From Citrobacter amalonaticus Y19 (lineage in GTDB: Bacteria; Pseudomonadota; Gammaproteobacteria; Enterobacterales; Enterobacteriaceae), in contig NZ_CP011132.1 of the NCBI RefSeq assembly GCF_000981805.1, positions 1,054,001 to 1,118,000 on the forward strand: DNA of 64,000 nucleotides, given 5' to 3'. Made by a program: the position numbers and the translations under genes. The notes under the pieces are model-generated. The model saw nothing but the letters and a program-made list of their open reading frames with translations, was not told the origin of the DNA and did not search any database. Positions 51,049 through 59,924 of this stretch are shown here, in pieces; the stretch's first letter is position 1, and every line of letters begins with the position of its first letter.

Positions 51049-52929
51049 ATGATTTATGCCTCCAGGCAGGGACTGATCTGCCTGTTATTACTCTGGTTGC
51101 CTGCGTCATGGGCAGTAGAGAGCGGCTGGCTGCGCTCCCCGGAGAACGACCACGCCAGCGTGCGATTGCGTGCCGATCGGTCAGCGCAGGGGGAAACCCG
51201 TCTGCTGATCGACGTTAAACTGGAAAACGGCTGGAAAACGTACTGGCGCTCGCCGGGGGAAGGCGGCGTTGCGCCTGCCATCGCCTGGAAAGGAAAGATG
51301 CCGGCCGTGGACTGGTTCTGGCCGACGCCGGCCCGTTTTGATGTCGCCGGTATCACCACTCAGGGCTATCACCAGCAGGTCACGTTTGTGCTGGCCGTCC
51401 GGGGTGCTGCTCCCGACCACCTTGCTGGCGTGCTAACGCTCTCCACCTGTAGCAACGTGTGTCTGTTAACCGACTATCCGTTCTCGCTCACGGCGTCTTC
51501 GCAGGACGCCGGGTTTGCGCATGACTATGCTCAGGCGATGGGGCGCGTGCCCCTGGCGCAAGGTCTGACGCAAATGCTGAGCGCCAGTGCGCGCGACGGC
51601 GAGTTGGTTATCGAGGCGCAGCGCCACGGTGGCTGGATCTCGCCAGCATTATTCCTTGATAGCGTAGAGGATGCGGATTTCGCCAGACCGCATATTCGGG
51701 TCGACGGCGACAAACTTCGTGCGACGGTACCGGTTCGCGATAGCTGGGGGGAGGGGGCGCCGAATCTGCGCGGTAAATCGCTCACGCTGGTGCTGGCAGA
51801 TGACGGCGTGGCACAAGAAAGCCGACTTACCGTTGGCGAGGCGCCGGAGGTCGATCATGCCGGACTACCGCTCTGGCAGGTGGTTCTTATGGCGCTGGCG
51901 GGCGGAATGATCCTCAATCTGATGCCCTGCGTATTGCCGGTGCTGGGGATGAAACTGGGGTCAATACTGCTCGTCGAGGAGAAAAACCGCCAGCAGATAC
52001 GACGCCAGTTCCTCGCCTCGGTGGGCGGTATTCTGCTCTCCTTCATGGCGCTGGCGTTGCTGATGACCATACTACGACTGAGCAATCAGGCGCTGGGCTG
52101 GGGGATCCAGTTCCAGAATCCGTGGTTTATCGGCGCGATGGCGCTGGTGATGCTGGTTTTCAGCGCCAGTCTGTTCGGGCTGTTTGAGTTTCGGCTGCCG
52201 TCATCAATGACCACCCGACTGGCAACTTACGGCGGCAACGGCCTGGCGGGGCATTTCTGGCAGGGCGCATTTGCCACGCTGCTGGCAACACCGTGTAGCG
52301 CGCCGTTTCTCGGCACGGCAGTGGCGGTGGCGTTGACGGCATCGCTGCCCGTGCTCTGGGGGCTTTTCTTCGCGCTCGGCGTCGGGATGAGCCTGCCGTG
52401 GTTGCTGGTCGCGCTGCGTCCGGGTCTGGCGCTCCGGCTGCCGAGGCCGGGACGCTGGATGAACGGGCTGCGACGCCTGCTCGGCCTGATGATGCTTGGT
52501 TCGGCTCTCTGGTTGGCAACGCTGCTCCTGCCGCATCTGGGTTTTACCTCCCAGAGCGCGGCGAAGGAGAGCGTCCACTGGCAACCGCTCAGCGAGCAGG
52601 CGATTACCGATGCGCTCGCGCAGCATAAGCGCGTGTTCATTGACGTGACCGCCGACTGGTGCCTTACCTGCAAGGTCAATAAATACAACGTCCTGAACAC
52701 CGAAGCGGTGCAGGCGGCGCTACAGCAGCCGGATGTGGTAGCCCTGCGTGGCGACTGGACGCTACCGTCCGATGACATCACGGCGTTTCTGACATCCCGC
52801 GGTCAGGTTGCCGTACCGTATAACCAAATTTATGGCCCCGGCTTACCGAAAGGTCAGGCGCTGCCGACGTTATTAACGCGCGACGGTCTGTTAGAAACAC
52901 TGACTGAAGCGAAAGGAGAAAGGCCATGA
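51049..52929 (+). CDS. scsB: ScsB, DsbD-like thiol reductase hub
   Basis: 626 residues. A signal peptide and periplasmic alpha domain come first. The central DsbD-beta membrane domain has 'NLMPCVLPVLGMK' (membrane cysteine) and 'ATPCSAPFLG', and the C-terminal thioredoxin-like domain has 'TADWCLTCKVNK'. It passes electrons from cytosolic thioredoxin to periplasmic partners, in Salmonella mainly ScsC. GGAGA six bases before ATG. Here scsC is lost, so its partner must be ScsD or another protein. Confidence 0.92.
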   Translation: MIYASRQGLICLLLLWLPASWAVESGWLRSPENDHASVRLRADRSAQGETRLLIDVKLENGWKTYWRSPGEGGVAPAIAWKGKMPAVDWFWPTPARFDVAGITTQGYHQQVTFVLAVRGAAPDHLAGVLTLSTCSNVCLLTDYPFSLTASSQDAGFAHDYAQAMGRVPLAQGLTQMLSASARDGELVIEAQRHGGWISPALFLDSVEDADFARPHIRVDGDKLRATVPVRDSWGEGAPNLRGKSLTLVLADDGVAQESRLTVGEAPEVDHAGLPLWQVVLMALAGGMILNLMPCVLPVLGMKLGSILLVEEKNRQQIRRQFLASVGGILLSFMALALLMTILRLSNQALGWGIQFQNPWFIGAMALVMLVFSASLFGLFEFRLPSSMTTRLATYGGNGLAGHFWQGAFATLLATPCSAPFLGTAVAVALTASLPVLWGLFFALGVGMSLPWLLVALRPGLALRLPRPGRWMNGLRRLLGLMMLGSALWLATLLLPHLGFTSQSAAKESVHWQPLSEQAITDALAQHKRVFIDVTADWCLTCKVNKYNVLNTEAVQAALQQPDVVALRGDWTLPSDDITAFLTSRGQVAVPYNQIYGPGLPKGQALPTLLTRDGLLETLTEAKGERP

Positions 52930-52991
52930 ATTCCCAGAGCAGCGCGTTCAACGTCGTCAAAGAAAAACGGGTGGTAGAGAATGGTCAGTAA
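52926..52991 (+). pseudogene. scsC: scsC remnant (21 codons)
   Basis: An in-frame ATG-to-TAA stretch of 21 codons whose ATG overlaps the scsB stop (ATGA) and whose end overlaps the scsD start (ATGGTCAGTAA). This is exactly where scsC (about 207 codons, a DsbA-like protein) sits in Salmonella. It reads as the first and last codons of scsC joined by an internal deletion that kept both translational overlaps. Remnant identity is inferred from position. Confidence 0.5.
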
Positions 52992-53487
52992 GTTGCGACG
53001 CTGGCTGCGTGAAGGTCTGATTTTTCTGATCCTGCTGGCGGGAGGGATGCTGCTGATGGACGCCTGGCGTGCGCCGCAGGCGCCGACTGCTTTCGACAGC
53101 ATGCCGCTTTATACGCTGGAGGGAGATCGGGTGACGCTGGCGGCATTGAGCGAGGAAGAGCCGCTACTCATCTATTTCTGGGCCACCTGGTGCGGCGTCT
53201 GCCGCTATACCACACCGGACGTTGCCCGCTTGCAGGCACAAGGGAAAAACGTGCTGACCATCGCGCTGCGTTCAGGAGATGAGCAGACGCTCAGGCGCTG
53301 GCTGGCGCGCAAAGAACTCTCCTTTCCCGTGGTCAACGATGCCAGTGGTGCACTTTCCCGCCGTTGGGATATTAGCGTTACTCCCACGCTGGTCGTGGTG
53401 TCGAAAGGGCAGGTCGTTTCAACCACCAGTGGCTGGACCAGCTACTGGGGGATGCTCCTGCGGCTATGGTGGGCGAAAATCAGTTGA
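52981..53487 (+). CDS. scsD: ScsD, membrane-anchored thioredoxin-like protein
   Basis: 168 residues, one N-terminal span ('GLIFLILLAGGMLLMDAW') and a periplasmic TlpA-like domain with the CxxC 'FWATWCGVCRYT' and the cis-Pro loop 'ISVTPTLVVV'. Part of the scs locus, terminated by a strong hairpin. Likely accepts electrons from ScsB. Confidence 0.9.
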   Translation: MVSKLRRWLREGLIFLILLAGGMLLMDAWRAPQAPTAFDSMPLYTLEGDRVTLAALSEEEPLLIYFWATWCGVCRYTTPDVARLQAQGKNVLTIALRSGDEQTLRRWLARKELSFPVVNDASGALSRRWDISVTPTLVVVSKGQVVSTTSGWTSYWGMLLRLWWAKIS

Positions 53488-53493
53488 ATAACG

Positions 53494-53516
53494 AACCGGG
53501 GAAACCCGGTTTTTTT
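53494..53516 (+). terminator. Rho-independent terminator of the scs operon
   Basis: AACCGGG, GAAA loop, CCCGGTT, then T6. Perfect stem, seven bases after the scsD stop codon. Confidence 0.95.
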
Positions 53517-53678
53517 GCCATAAAATAGCAGTAAAAACACGCGCTTCAGATATTTAAGGCGAAAATTAAACCGTCGTGACTTTATATTCTCTCTGTTTTT
53601 ATCATTGCAAATCGGTATAAGTGATGGCATATCTTGTGGCGATATAACGATGTTAATGCTTACAGGGATTATAAAGAA

Positions 53679-54431
53679 ATGCGAAAGGGTAAAGTTATTG
53701 TTGCATCGATGATGGTGCTTTGTGTCCTTATTTTTCTGATTGCGATTGCCTGGTTTGTGTTGTTTCAAGGGGAAATGACGGAACCGACGGCAGAGGAAAA
53801 AAATGCGGCTGTTTTACAGGCGGCGGGCTTACTTAAAGCGGATTCGCAGGATAAAAAATCGAGAGAGAACCTGTACCAGCGTTCGATTATCGTGCGGACG
53901 GTGAATCTGGATTCCGGCGAATGGGTGACGGACAAAACGGCCGCCCAGGGATGTAAAAAACTCGCGCCGGAGCATGACCCTGCACAGATTCGCCAGCGTT
54001 GTACGCGGGCAGAAGTTTACCTCGTAAAAGATAAGTATAATAAGATTCAGCAGGTTATCATTCCTGTTGCGGGTAAAGGGGCGAAATCGATGATGCACGC
54101 GTTTCTCTCTTTAGGGCTGGATGGTCGTACGGTGAACAATCTGTATTATTATCAGCAGCGAGAGACGCCATTTCTGGGGGCCAGAGTGAAAGATGAAAAC
54201 TGGCGTCAACAATGGCCGGGGAAAAAAGTGGCGGATGACAATGGAACACCGGCGCTGAAAATAGTGCAGGAGAAATCAGGCAAGAATGATGAATATACCG
54301 TTGATGGTATTTCCGGTGCGACGCTGACGTCAACGGGCGTTGAGAAAAGTATTAACTACTGGATCAGTGAGCAGGGCTATGGCCCATTTTTACAGCGGTT
54401 AAAACAGGATCCAGAGATGTTGAATCGCTAA
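53679..54431 (+). CDS. Stand-alone NqrC-like FMN-binding protein
   Basis: 250 residues from ATG 53679 (an upstream in-frame ATG is possible). One N-terminal span (5-28) and a periplasmic FMN-binding domain. 'RETPFLGARV' and 'ISGATLTSTG' (T215, the covalent FMN threonine) are NqrC hallmarks, as is 'IIPVAGKGAKSMMHAFLSL'. NqrC is normally one of six Nqr subunits, but no nqrABDEF genes are here. An ApbE transferase encoded elsewhere would be needed to load FMN. It lies between scsD and the Fur-boxed fet operon, and yccM is 5 kb away, so a periplasmic electron-transfer role is plausible. Confidence 0.8.
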   Translation: MRKGKVIVASMMVLCVLIFLIAIAWFVLFQGEMTEPTAEEKNAAVLQAAGLLKADSQDKKSRENLYQRSIIVRTVNLDSGEWVTDKTAAQGCKKLAPEHDPAQIRQRCTRAEVYLVKDKYNKIQQVIIPVAGKGAKSMMHAFLSLGLDGRTVNNLYYYQQRETPFLGARVKDENWRQQWPGKKVADDNGTPALKIVQEKSGKNDEYTVDGISGATLTSTGVEKSINYWISEQGYGPFLQRLKQDPEMLNR

Positions 54432-54652
54432 GTGATGTGCGCCTGTAGGTAATTTTATTTAAGTTGGCTGGCGCAGCATTATTAATTTCTTGCGGATTTA
54501 CGTAACGCAGGGATTCAATTCCTGACGATGGGGCGGTGTATTACCCGCCGTCAGAACCCTTCCTCCATCACATATCAATGAAATAAATTTACATAACTTG
54601 TCACCCGTTGACATTTTTATGATCCAGGTCATGTACAACACCAGTAAAAATC

Positions 54653-54671
54653 GATAATGATAATAATTATC
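54653..54671. promoter_or_regulatory. Fur box before fetM
   Basis: GATAATGATAATAATTATC matches the 19-bp Fur consensus at 18 of 19 positions. It lies 14 bp before the proposed fetM start; TTGACA at 54608-54613 may be the -35 element. Iron-replete repression of the whole fet operon is expected. Confidence 0.9.
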
Positions 54672-54685
54672 ATTTGTGTTATTTG

Positions 54686-56635
54686 GTGCGTATCGTGCGT
54701 AAGTTTTGCCTCTCATTGCTGGTGACTCTCTTCAGTCTGTTCATAAGCGTTGGCGTATGGGCCGCGACAAACTATGCGCCGTTTATTGAGGATATTGAGC
54801 AACGCCTTGATAAAACGGCAGAACTTTATTCACAGCAGCAAACCGATGACGCGCGACGCACGGTGCAAATGGCCTACTTCGAGGTGTTCGAAAACCTCGA
54901 AGGCCCAATCCGCATCAACATTTCCGCCAGCAAAAGTTACGAGATGGAGAGCGCCTTCGGTGAAATCCGCCGGATGATTGGCGAGAAAAAACCGCTTGCT
55001 GAAGTGCAGTCGAAGATCGACTGGCTGAAAGCTTCGCTACGTGAGGTTGAACCGGTGCTGGACGGCGGACACCGACTGGTGGCGGAAGAGCAGCACAGTG
55101 CGCTCACCCGAACGGATATCGCCGTTCACTGGCAGGAGAGCTTTCGCATTATCGACGATCTGCTGGCCCAGGCGGTGAACGATTACCAGTCCGGGAACTA
55201 CGCCACGGCCAGTCAACACGTTCAGCAGGCGCACTATCAGGGATTTAAAAACTCTGAGATGGAAATGTCGGTCAGGCAGAATCGCTCGGCCAAAGATGCC
55301 GCCGCCATCAACCAACAGTTTTCCGCGCTGATTGCTCTTGCCGCCCAGCCGGATCGCCTCAACGACGTCTCTTATCAGGTCACCACGTTGTTACAGGATA
55401 TCGAGGATATTCTGCCGGGCCTGCCGACAACCCGCGACGATCAACAGATTGCCGCCCCGCAAACTGCGGACAACGGTCCGGCGGTGGAGGCGGAGAACTC
55501 CCGCACAAACTGGAGTGAAGTGGCGGATGGCATCAATCAGAGCATCCAGGACGCCATTGCACGGTATCAACGCGGCGAGGCGCAGAATGCCATTCTGGAT
55601 GTTCAGGACAGCTATTTCGACCGCTTCGAAGCCAGCGGCATGGAAAACAAAATCGGCTCCCGTGATTCGGCGTTTAAAACCACGCTGGAGGCCTATTTCA
55701 CCCGTCTGGTCAGTCTGATGAAGGCCGGTCAACCGGTGGAAAGACTTCAGTCGGAAGCCAGCGCGCTCGGGCAGGATCTGCAAAAAGCGGTGACGATGCT
55801 CGGTGAAGGGGAGGAGACACAGTGGAGCCTGCTGCTCTATAGCCTGATGATCATCGTCCGTGAAGGGCTGGAAGCCCTGCTGATCGTGGCGGCAATTGTC
55901 GCCTACATGGTGAAAAACAACCATCAGGATAAGCTGCCGCTGATTCGTCAGTCGGTGATCGTCGCACTGGTTGTCAGCGTGATAACCGCCGTGATTTTCC
56001 AGTTGCTGTTTACCAACTCAGGTGCCAGTCGGGAACTGCTGGAAGGCATCACAATGCTGATTGCGGTCGTGATGCTCTTCTTCATGAGCTACTGGCTGCT
56101 GTCGAAAGTGGAAGCCCGACACTGGAAGGCGTGGCTTGAAGGCAAACTGTCGCACTCGCTGTCGAAAGGGTCGCTGGTGGGATTGTGGCTGACCAGTTTC
56201 CTCGCGGTCTATCGCGAAGGTGCCGAAACGGTTCTGTTCTACTACGCCCTGATCGGCGATGCCAACGATGTCGCCGGACACATGGCAATCGGCGCGGGCT
56301 TTGTCATTGGCTGCGTTGTGCTACTGGCGGCGTGGCTGATTATGCGTTACTCGGTAGTGCGTCTGCCGCTGAAACCCTTCTTTATGTTTACCGGCAGTTT
56401 CATGTACCTGATGGCCTTCGTGTTTGCGGGCAAGGGCGTCCTGGAACTGGTGGAAGGCAAACTGTTCCAGCCAACGTTGATTAACGGCTTCCCGGAAATT
56501 AGCTGGCTGGGGATTTATCCCTATGTGGAAACGCTGTTGCCGCAGGCGGTATTACTGCTCGCTGCGCTGGTCGCGCTGTGGGTAATGCGGCGAAAAAGCG
56601 CCGTTCCCGGGGAAACAATAAAAAACACTCTGTAG
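54686..56635 (+). CDS. fetM: FetM, FTR1-type iron permease
   Basis: About 649 residues. A signal peptide ('RKFCLSLLVTLFSLFISVGVWA') leads a long periplasmic domain (about residues 25-370, acidic and helical), then seven spans of the OFeT/FTR1 family with 'REGLEALLIVAAI' and 'YREGAETVLFYY', the two REGxE iron motifs. It imports iron with FetP. The start is uncertain: GTG at 54686 or 54695, with TTG 54674 possible; no strong ribosome site. Length and two-domain build match FetM of uropathogenic E. coli. Confidence 0.9.
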   Translation: MRIVRKFCLSLLVTLFSLFISVGVWAATNYAPFIEDIEQRLDKTAELYSQQQTDDARRTVQMAYFEVFENLEGPIRINISASKSYEMESAFGEIRRMIGEKKPLAEVQSKIDWLKASLREVEPVLDGGHRLVAEEQHSALTRTDIAVHWQESFRIIDDLLAQAVNDYQSGNYATASQHVQQAHYQGFKNSEMEMSVRQNRSAKDAAAINQQFSALIALAAQPDRLNDVSYQVTTLLQDIEDILPGLPTTRDDQQIAAPQTADNGPAVEAENSRTNWSEVADGINQSIQDAIARYQRGEAQNAILDVQDSYFDRFEASGMENKIGSRDSAFKTTLEAYFTRLVSLMKAGQPVERLQSEASALGQDLQKAVTMLGEGEETQWSLLLYSLMIIVREGLEALLIVAAIVAYMVKNNHQDKLPLIRQSVIVALVVSVITAVIFQLLFTNSGASRELLEGITMLIAVVMLFFMSYWLLSKVEARHWKAWLEGKLSHSLSKGSLVGLWLTSFLAVYREGAETVLFYYALIGDANDVAGHMAIGAGFVIGCVVLLAAWLIMRYSVVRLPLKPFFMFTGSFMYLMAFVFAGKGVLELVEGKLFQPTLINGFPEISWLGIYPYVETLLPQAVLLLAALVALWVMRRKSAVPGETIKNTL

Positions 56636-56664
56636 TTGTGATTTTAGACGAGAGGATATGTCTG

Positions 56665-57192
56665 ATGACCATGAAGAAAACCCTGATTGCCAGCGCAGTG
56701 ATGGCCGGAATTTTCACCGCACCGGCAGCGTTCGCCTTTAAAGAGTACCCGGCGGGCGAGCCTGTCGTGATGAATGAAATGGAACTGGCCGCCGTTTACC
56801 TGCAGCCGATCGACATGGAGCCGCGTGGCATGGGCTTACCGGCAGCGAAAGCCGATATTCACCTTGAAGCGGATATTCACGCGGTCGAAGGCAGTAAAAA
56901 CGGCTTTGGCGCAGGTGAGTGGATCCCGTATCTGACGATCAGCTATACCCTGGTCAACAGCGATACCGGTGAAAAACAGGAAGGGACGTTTATGCCGATG
57001 GTCGCCAGCGATGGCCCTCACTACGGCGCGAACGTCAAGATGATGGGCGTGGGCAACTACAAAGTGACTTACCACATTGAGCCGCCGTCAAAAGCGGGTA
57101 TGCACCGTCACACCGACAGTGACACCGGCGTCGGTCGCTGGTGGAAACCGTTTGATGTGAGCTACGAATTTAAATACGTCGGTCTGAACTAA
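56665..57192 (+). CDS. fetP: FetP, periplasmic P19-type iron/copper protein
   Basis: 175 residues with a signal peptide ('MKKTLIASAVMAGIFTAPAAFA'). P19 family. Likely metal ligands are H66 and E68 in 'DIHLEADIH', M51 in 'LQPIDMEP', and histidines in 'DGPHYGANVKMM' and 'AGMHRHTDSD'. Supplies iron to FetM in the periplasm. It is 29 bp after fetM with AGAGGA upstream; start at 56665 gives the E. coli length. Confidence 0.92.
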   Translation: MTMKKTLIASAVMAGIFTAPAAFAFKEYPAGEPVVMNEMELAAVYLQPIDMEPRGMGLPAAKADIHLEADIHAVEGSKNGFGAGEWIPYLTISYTLVNSDTGEKQEGTFMPMVASDGPHYGANVKMMGVGNYKVTYHIEPPSKAGMHRHTDSDTGVGRWWKPFDVSYEFKYVGLN

Positions 57193-57258
57193 GAAAACCG
57201 ATGCGCCGGGATGAATGCTCATCCCGGCTGAGTCAATCCGCTGTTCTGAGTCGATGTC

Positions 57259-58638
57259 ATGAGTTACTTTTTCGTCACCACGCTACAGGTCTTTTTCTGC
57301 ATCGCGCTGCTCTCCGGTGTTCTCTGGAGTCGAAACGATCCTCCCTCACTGCGCCCGTTAGGCTGGACGTTGCTCATTGGTCTGGTGACCGGTGTGCTGA
57401 CAGGACTGACGCTCCGCGGTTCACAACCGGTACAGCTGTTACTGGTGGGAACGGAAGTGATGGTCACGCTGCTGTTTGTGCTCAGCTTCTGGTGGGTGGG
57501 CAACCGCGTGCGCTATCTCTGGCAGGGCATCCTGGTTTTTGGCGCGGCGCGTCACTGGGCGCTCGACCCGAATCTCGGTGGCTTAACCAGCACACATGTC
57601 CTGAATACTGAACTGCTGCTGAATCTGACGGCAGTGGTCCTCGCCTTCGCGATCCTCAGCCTGGCGGGCGTGCTTTGCGCCATGCTGCTGCGCCGTATCC
57701 GCGTGTTGTTCTGGCCGTTCACCCTGATTCTGTTAGTGATGCTGTGGCTGCCGTTAAGCGGCAATCTGCTGTTGCTGCTGATGAAACTGCAGGTACTGCC
57801 GCTGGCAAAATCGCTGCTGAGCTTTGTGGCGAAAGTCACCAATAACGCCCCGGCCTATAACTGGATGGCGGCGGGATTACTGTTGCTTCTGGCGCTGTGC
57901 TGGCTGCCGTCGCTACTGAACGCCCACCGGCGAACGCGTGCAACAGAAGAGCCGATTGCCCATCGCCTGGCGCTGGCGCAGCGGCGTAATGCGTTACGGC
58001 TTTGGCTGGTTACCCTCGGCTGTGCCGCCGTGGTGATTGCCGGGCAGTGGTGGTGGGACAACGTCGCGTCTCAGCCGCCGCAGCTTTCGCAAGCGATCCC
58101 GGTGACGCTCAACAGCGATGGCAGTGTCCATCTGCCGGTTGAACAGCTCCGTGACGGTAAGCTGCATCGCTTTGTCTGGGTGGCTGACGATGGTAAAGCC
58201 GTCCGCTTTTTCATCATCAACCGTTATCCCGACAAACTGCGCTTTGGCGTGGTGTTCGACGCCTGTCTGCTGTGCGGCGACCAGGGCTATGTGATGGAAG
58301 GCAATCAGGTGATTTGCGTTGCCTGCGGGGTACACATCTTTATCCCTTCCATTGGCAAACCCGGAGGCTGCAACCCGGTGCCGATTGAAAACTGGCGCAA
58401 CGATGAAAAAGAGCTGGTGATCCCCGGTAAAGAACTGGCCGCTGGCGTGAACTATTTCTCGACGGTGATGACCATTCAGGTGACCGATCCGGTTGACGGC
58501 TCAACGCTGACCAATACGGCGGCGGACTTCAAATACAGCTACGGCGGTAAAACCTGGTTCTTCTCATCCGAAGCGAACTATGACCGCTTTCGCAAGACGC
58601 CGGAACAGTTTGTCCCTGCTGAACTGAGGGAGGAGTAA
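57259..58638 (+). CDS. Fet operon membrane protein with DUF2318 domain
   Basis: 459 residues. About eight spans fill residues 1-270, then a periplasmic DUF2318 domain with the paired cysteines 'CLLCGDQGY' and 'CVACGVHI' and the block 'IPSIGKPGGCNPVPI'. Equivalent to the first gene after p19 in Campylobacter (cj1660) and, by order, to fetA of E. coli F11. The cysteines suggest a metal or heme site in iron reduction or handover. No strong ribosome site is seen at the ATG. Confidence 0.85.
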   Translation: MSYFFVTTLQVFFCIALLSGVLWSRNDPPSLRPLGWTLLIGLVTGVLTGLTLRGSQPVQLLLVGTEVMVTLLFVLSFWWVGNRVRYLWQGILVFGAARHWALDPNLGGLTSTHVLNTELLLNLTAVVLAFAILSLAGVLCAMLLRRIRVLFWPFTLILLVMLWLPLSGNLLLLLMKLQVLPLAKSLLSFVAKVTNNAPAYNWMAAGLLLLLALCWLPSLLNAHRRTRATEEPIAHRLALAQRRNALRLWLVTLGCAAVVIAGQWWWDNVASQPPQLSQAIPVTLNSDGSVHLPVEQLRDGKLHRFVWVADDGKAVRFFIINRYPDKLRFGVVFDACLLCGDQGYVMEGNQVICVACGVHIFIPSIGKPGGCNPVPIENWRNDEKELVIPGKELAAGVNYFSTVMTIQVTDPVDGSTLTNTAADFKYSYGGKTWFFSSEANYDRFRKTPEQFVPAELREE

Positions 58639-58640
58639 CG

Positions 58641-59924
58641 ATGCTGTGGCGAATGTTACGACAATCCTGGGGACGCAACCTGCGACGCAAAGGGCTGGCG
58701 ATTATCACCGTGTTTCTGGCGGCCAGCCTTATCTCGGCGCTGCTGGCGGTGTCTATCGACATCGGCGACAAAATGTCCAGGGAACTCAAATCCTATGGCG
58801 CGAACATCCTGATTGAGCCTGCCGGACAGGCGGCATTACCGGCACTGTTCAGCGAAAGCAGCAATCCGCTCTCGGGGCAGGATTTCCTTGATGAAGCCGA
58901 ATTGCCGAATATCAAAGATATTTTCTGGCGCAATAACATTGTTGGTTTTGCGCCAATGCTGGGTGGTGAGGTCACCGTTAGCGGTAACGCGGTGCGCATT
59001 CTGGGAACCTTCTTCAGTCAACCGGTCGATATTCCGGATGAAGAGGGGTACGAAACCGGGCAGAAAACGGTCAGTCCGTTCTGGCAGGTGACCGGCGACT
59101 GGCCGCAGGAAGGCGAGAACCGTACGCCGCAAACGCTGGTGGGGCATGCGCTGGCGCGACAAACCGGATGGAAAGTGGGCGATACGCTGGTATTAAACAA
59201 TGCGGATACGACCGTCAGCGTGACGGTGAGCGGGATCCTCTCCAGCGGCGGCGAGGAAGACAGCCAACTGGTGATGCCCCTCGCGACCGCGCAGACGCTG
59301 CTGGGGTTGCCCGGCAAGGTGCAGGCCATCCGCGTTTCGGCGCTGACGGTACCGGAGAATGAACTTTCGCGCCGCGCACGGGAAAATCTGGATGCACTCA
59401 ATGCGGAGGAATATGACCTCTGGTACTGCACCGCTTATGTGTCTTCTATTGCCCACCAACTGGAAGAGGCGATCTCCGGGGCAGAGGTTCGTCCGGTCTG
59501 GCAGGTTGCCGCGTCTGAAGGGGTGGTTATCGATAAAATTCAGTTGCTGATGGCGGTGGTGACGATTGCCGCGCTGGCGGCGTCGGCAATGGGGATCGCG
59601 TCGCTGATGACCAGCACCATTATGGAACGCGCGAAAGAGATTGGCCTGATGAAGGCACTCGGCGCACGCCAGTGGCAGATCATGCTGCTGTTTTACCTCG
59701 AAGCCGCCTCCAGCGGACTGGCGGGTGGAGCGCTGGGATGCGTAGCCGGATGGGGGCTGGCGAAAGCGATTGGCGTGATGCTGTTCGACGCCCCGCTCGA
59801 TTTCGCCTGGATTGTGGTGCCGTGCGTACTTGTCGTTGCGGTGCTGATTGCCCTGATCGGCACCTGGTTCCCGGCGCGGCGCATTGCGCGACTGTATCCC
59901 GTGGAGGTGTTGTATGGCCGCTAA
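58641..59924 (+). CDS. ABC permease, MacB/FtsX type (first of two)
   Basis: 427 residues. One N-terminal span ('GLAIITVFLAASLISALLAVS'), a large periplasmic domain (residues 45-290) and three C-terminal spans, with 'LMKALGARQWQIMLLFYLEA' as the coupling helix. Starts two bases after the previous gene's stop codon. Together with the next permease and the ATPase at 61049 it forms an ABC mechanotransmission or export unit of the fet operon, by order fetB. Confidence 0.87.
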   Translation: MLWRMLRQSWGRNLRRKGLAIITVFLAASLISALLAVSIDIGDKMSRELKSYGANILIEPAGQAALPALFSESSNPLSGQDFLDEAELPNIKDIFWRNNIVGFAPMLGGEVTVSGNAVRILGTFFSQPVDIPDEEGYETGQKTVSPFWQVTGDWPQEGENRTPQTLVGHALARQTGWKVGDTLVLNNADTTVSVTVSGILSSGGEEDSQLVMPLATAQTLLGLPGKVQAIRVSALTVPENELSRRARENLDALNAEEYDLWYCTAYVSSIAHQLEEAISGAEVRPVWQVAASEGVVIDKIQLLMAVVTIAALAASAMGIASLMTSTIMERAKEIGLMKALGARQWQIMLLFYLEAASSGLAGGALGCVAGWGLAKAIGVMLFDAPLDFAWIVVPCVLVVAVLIALIGTWFPARRIARLYPVEVLYGR

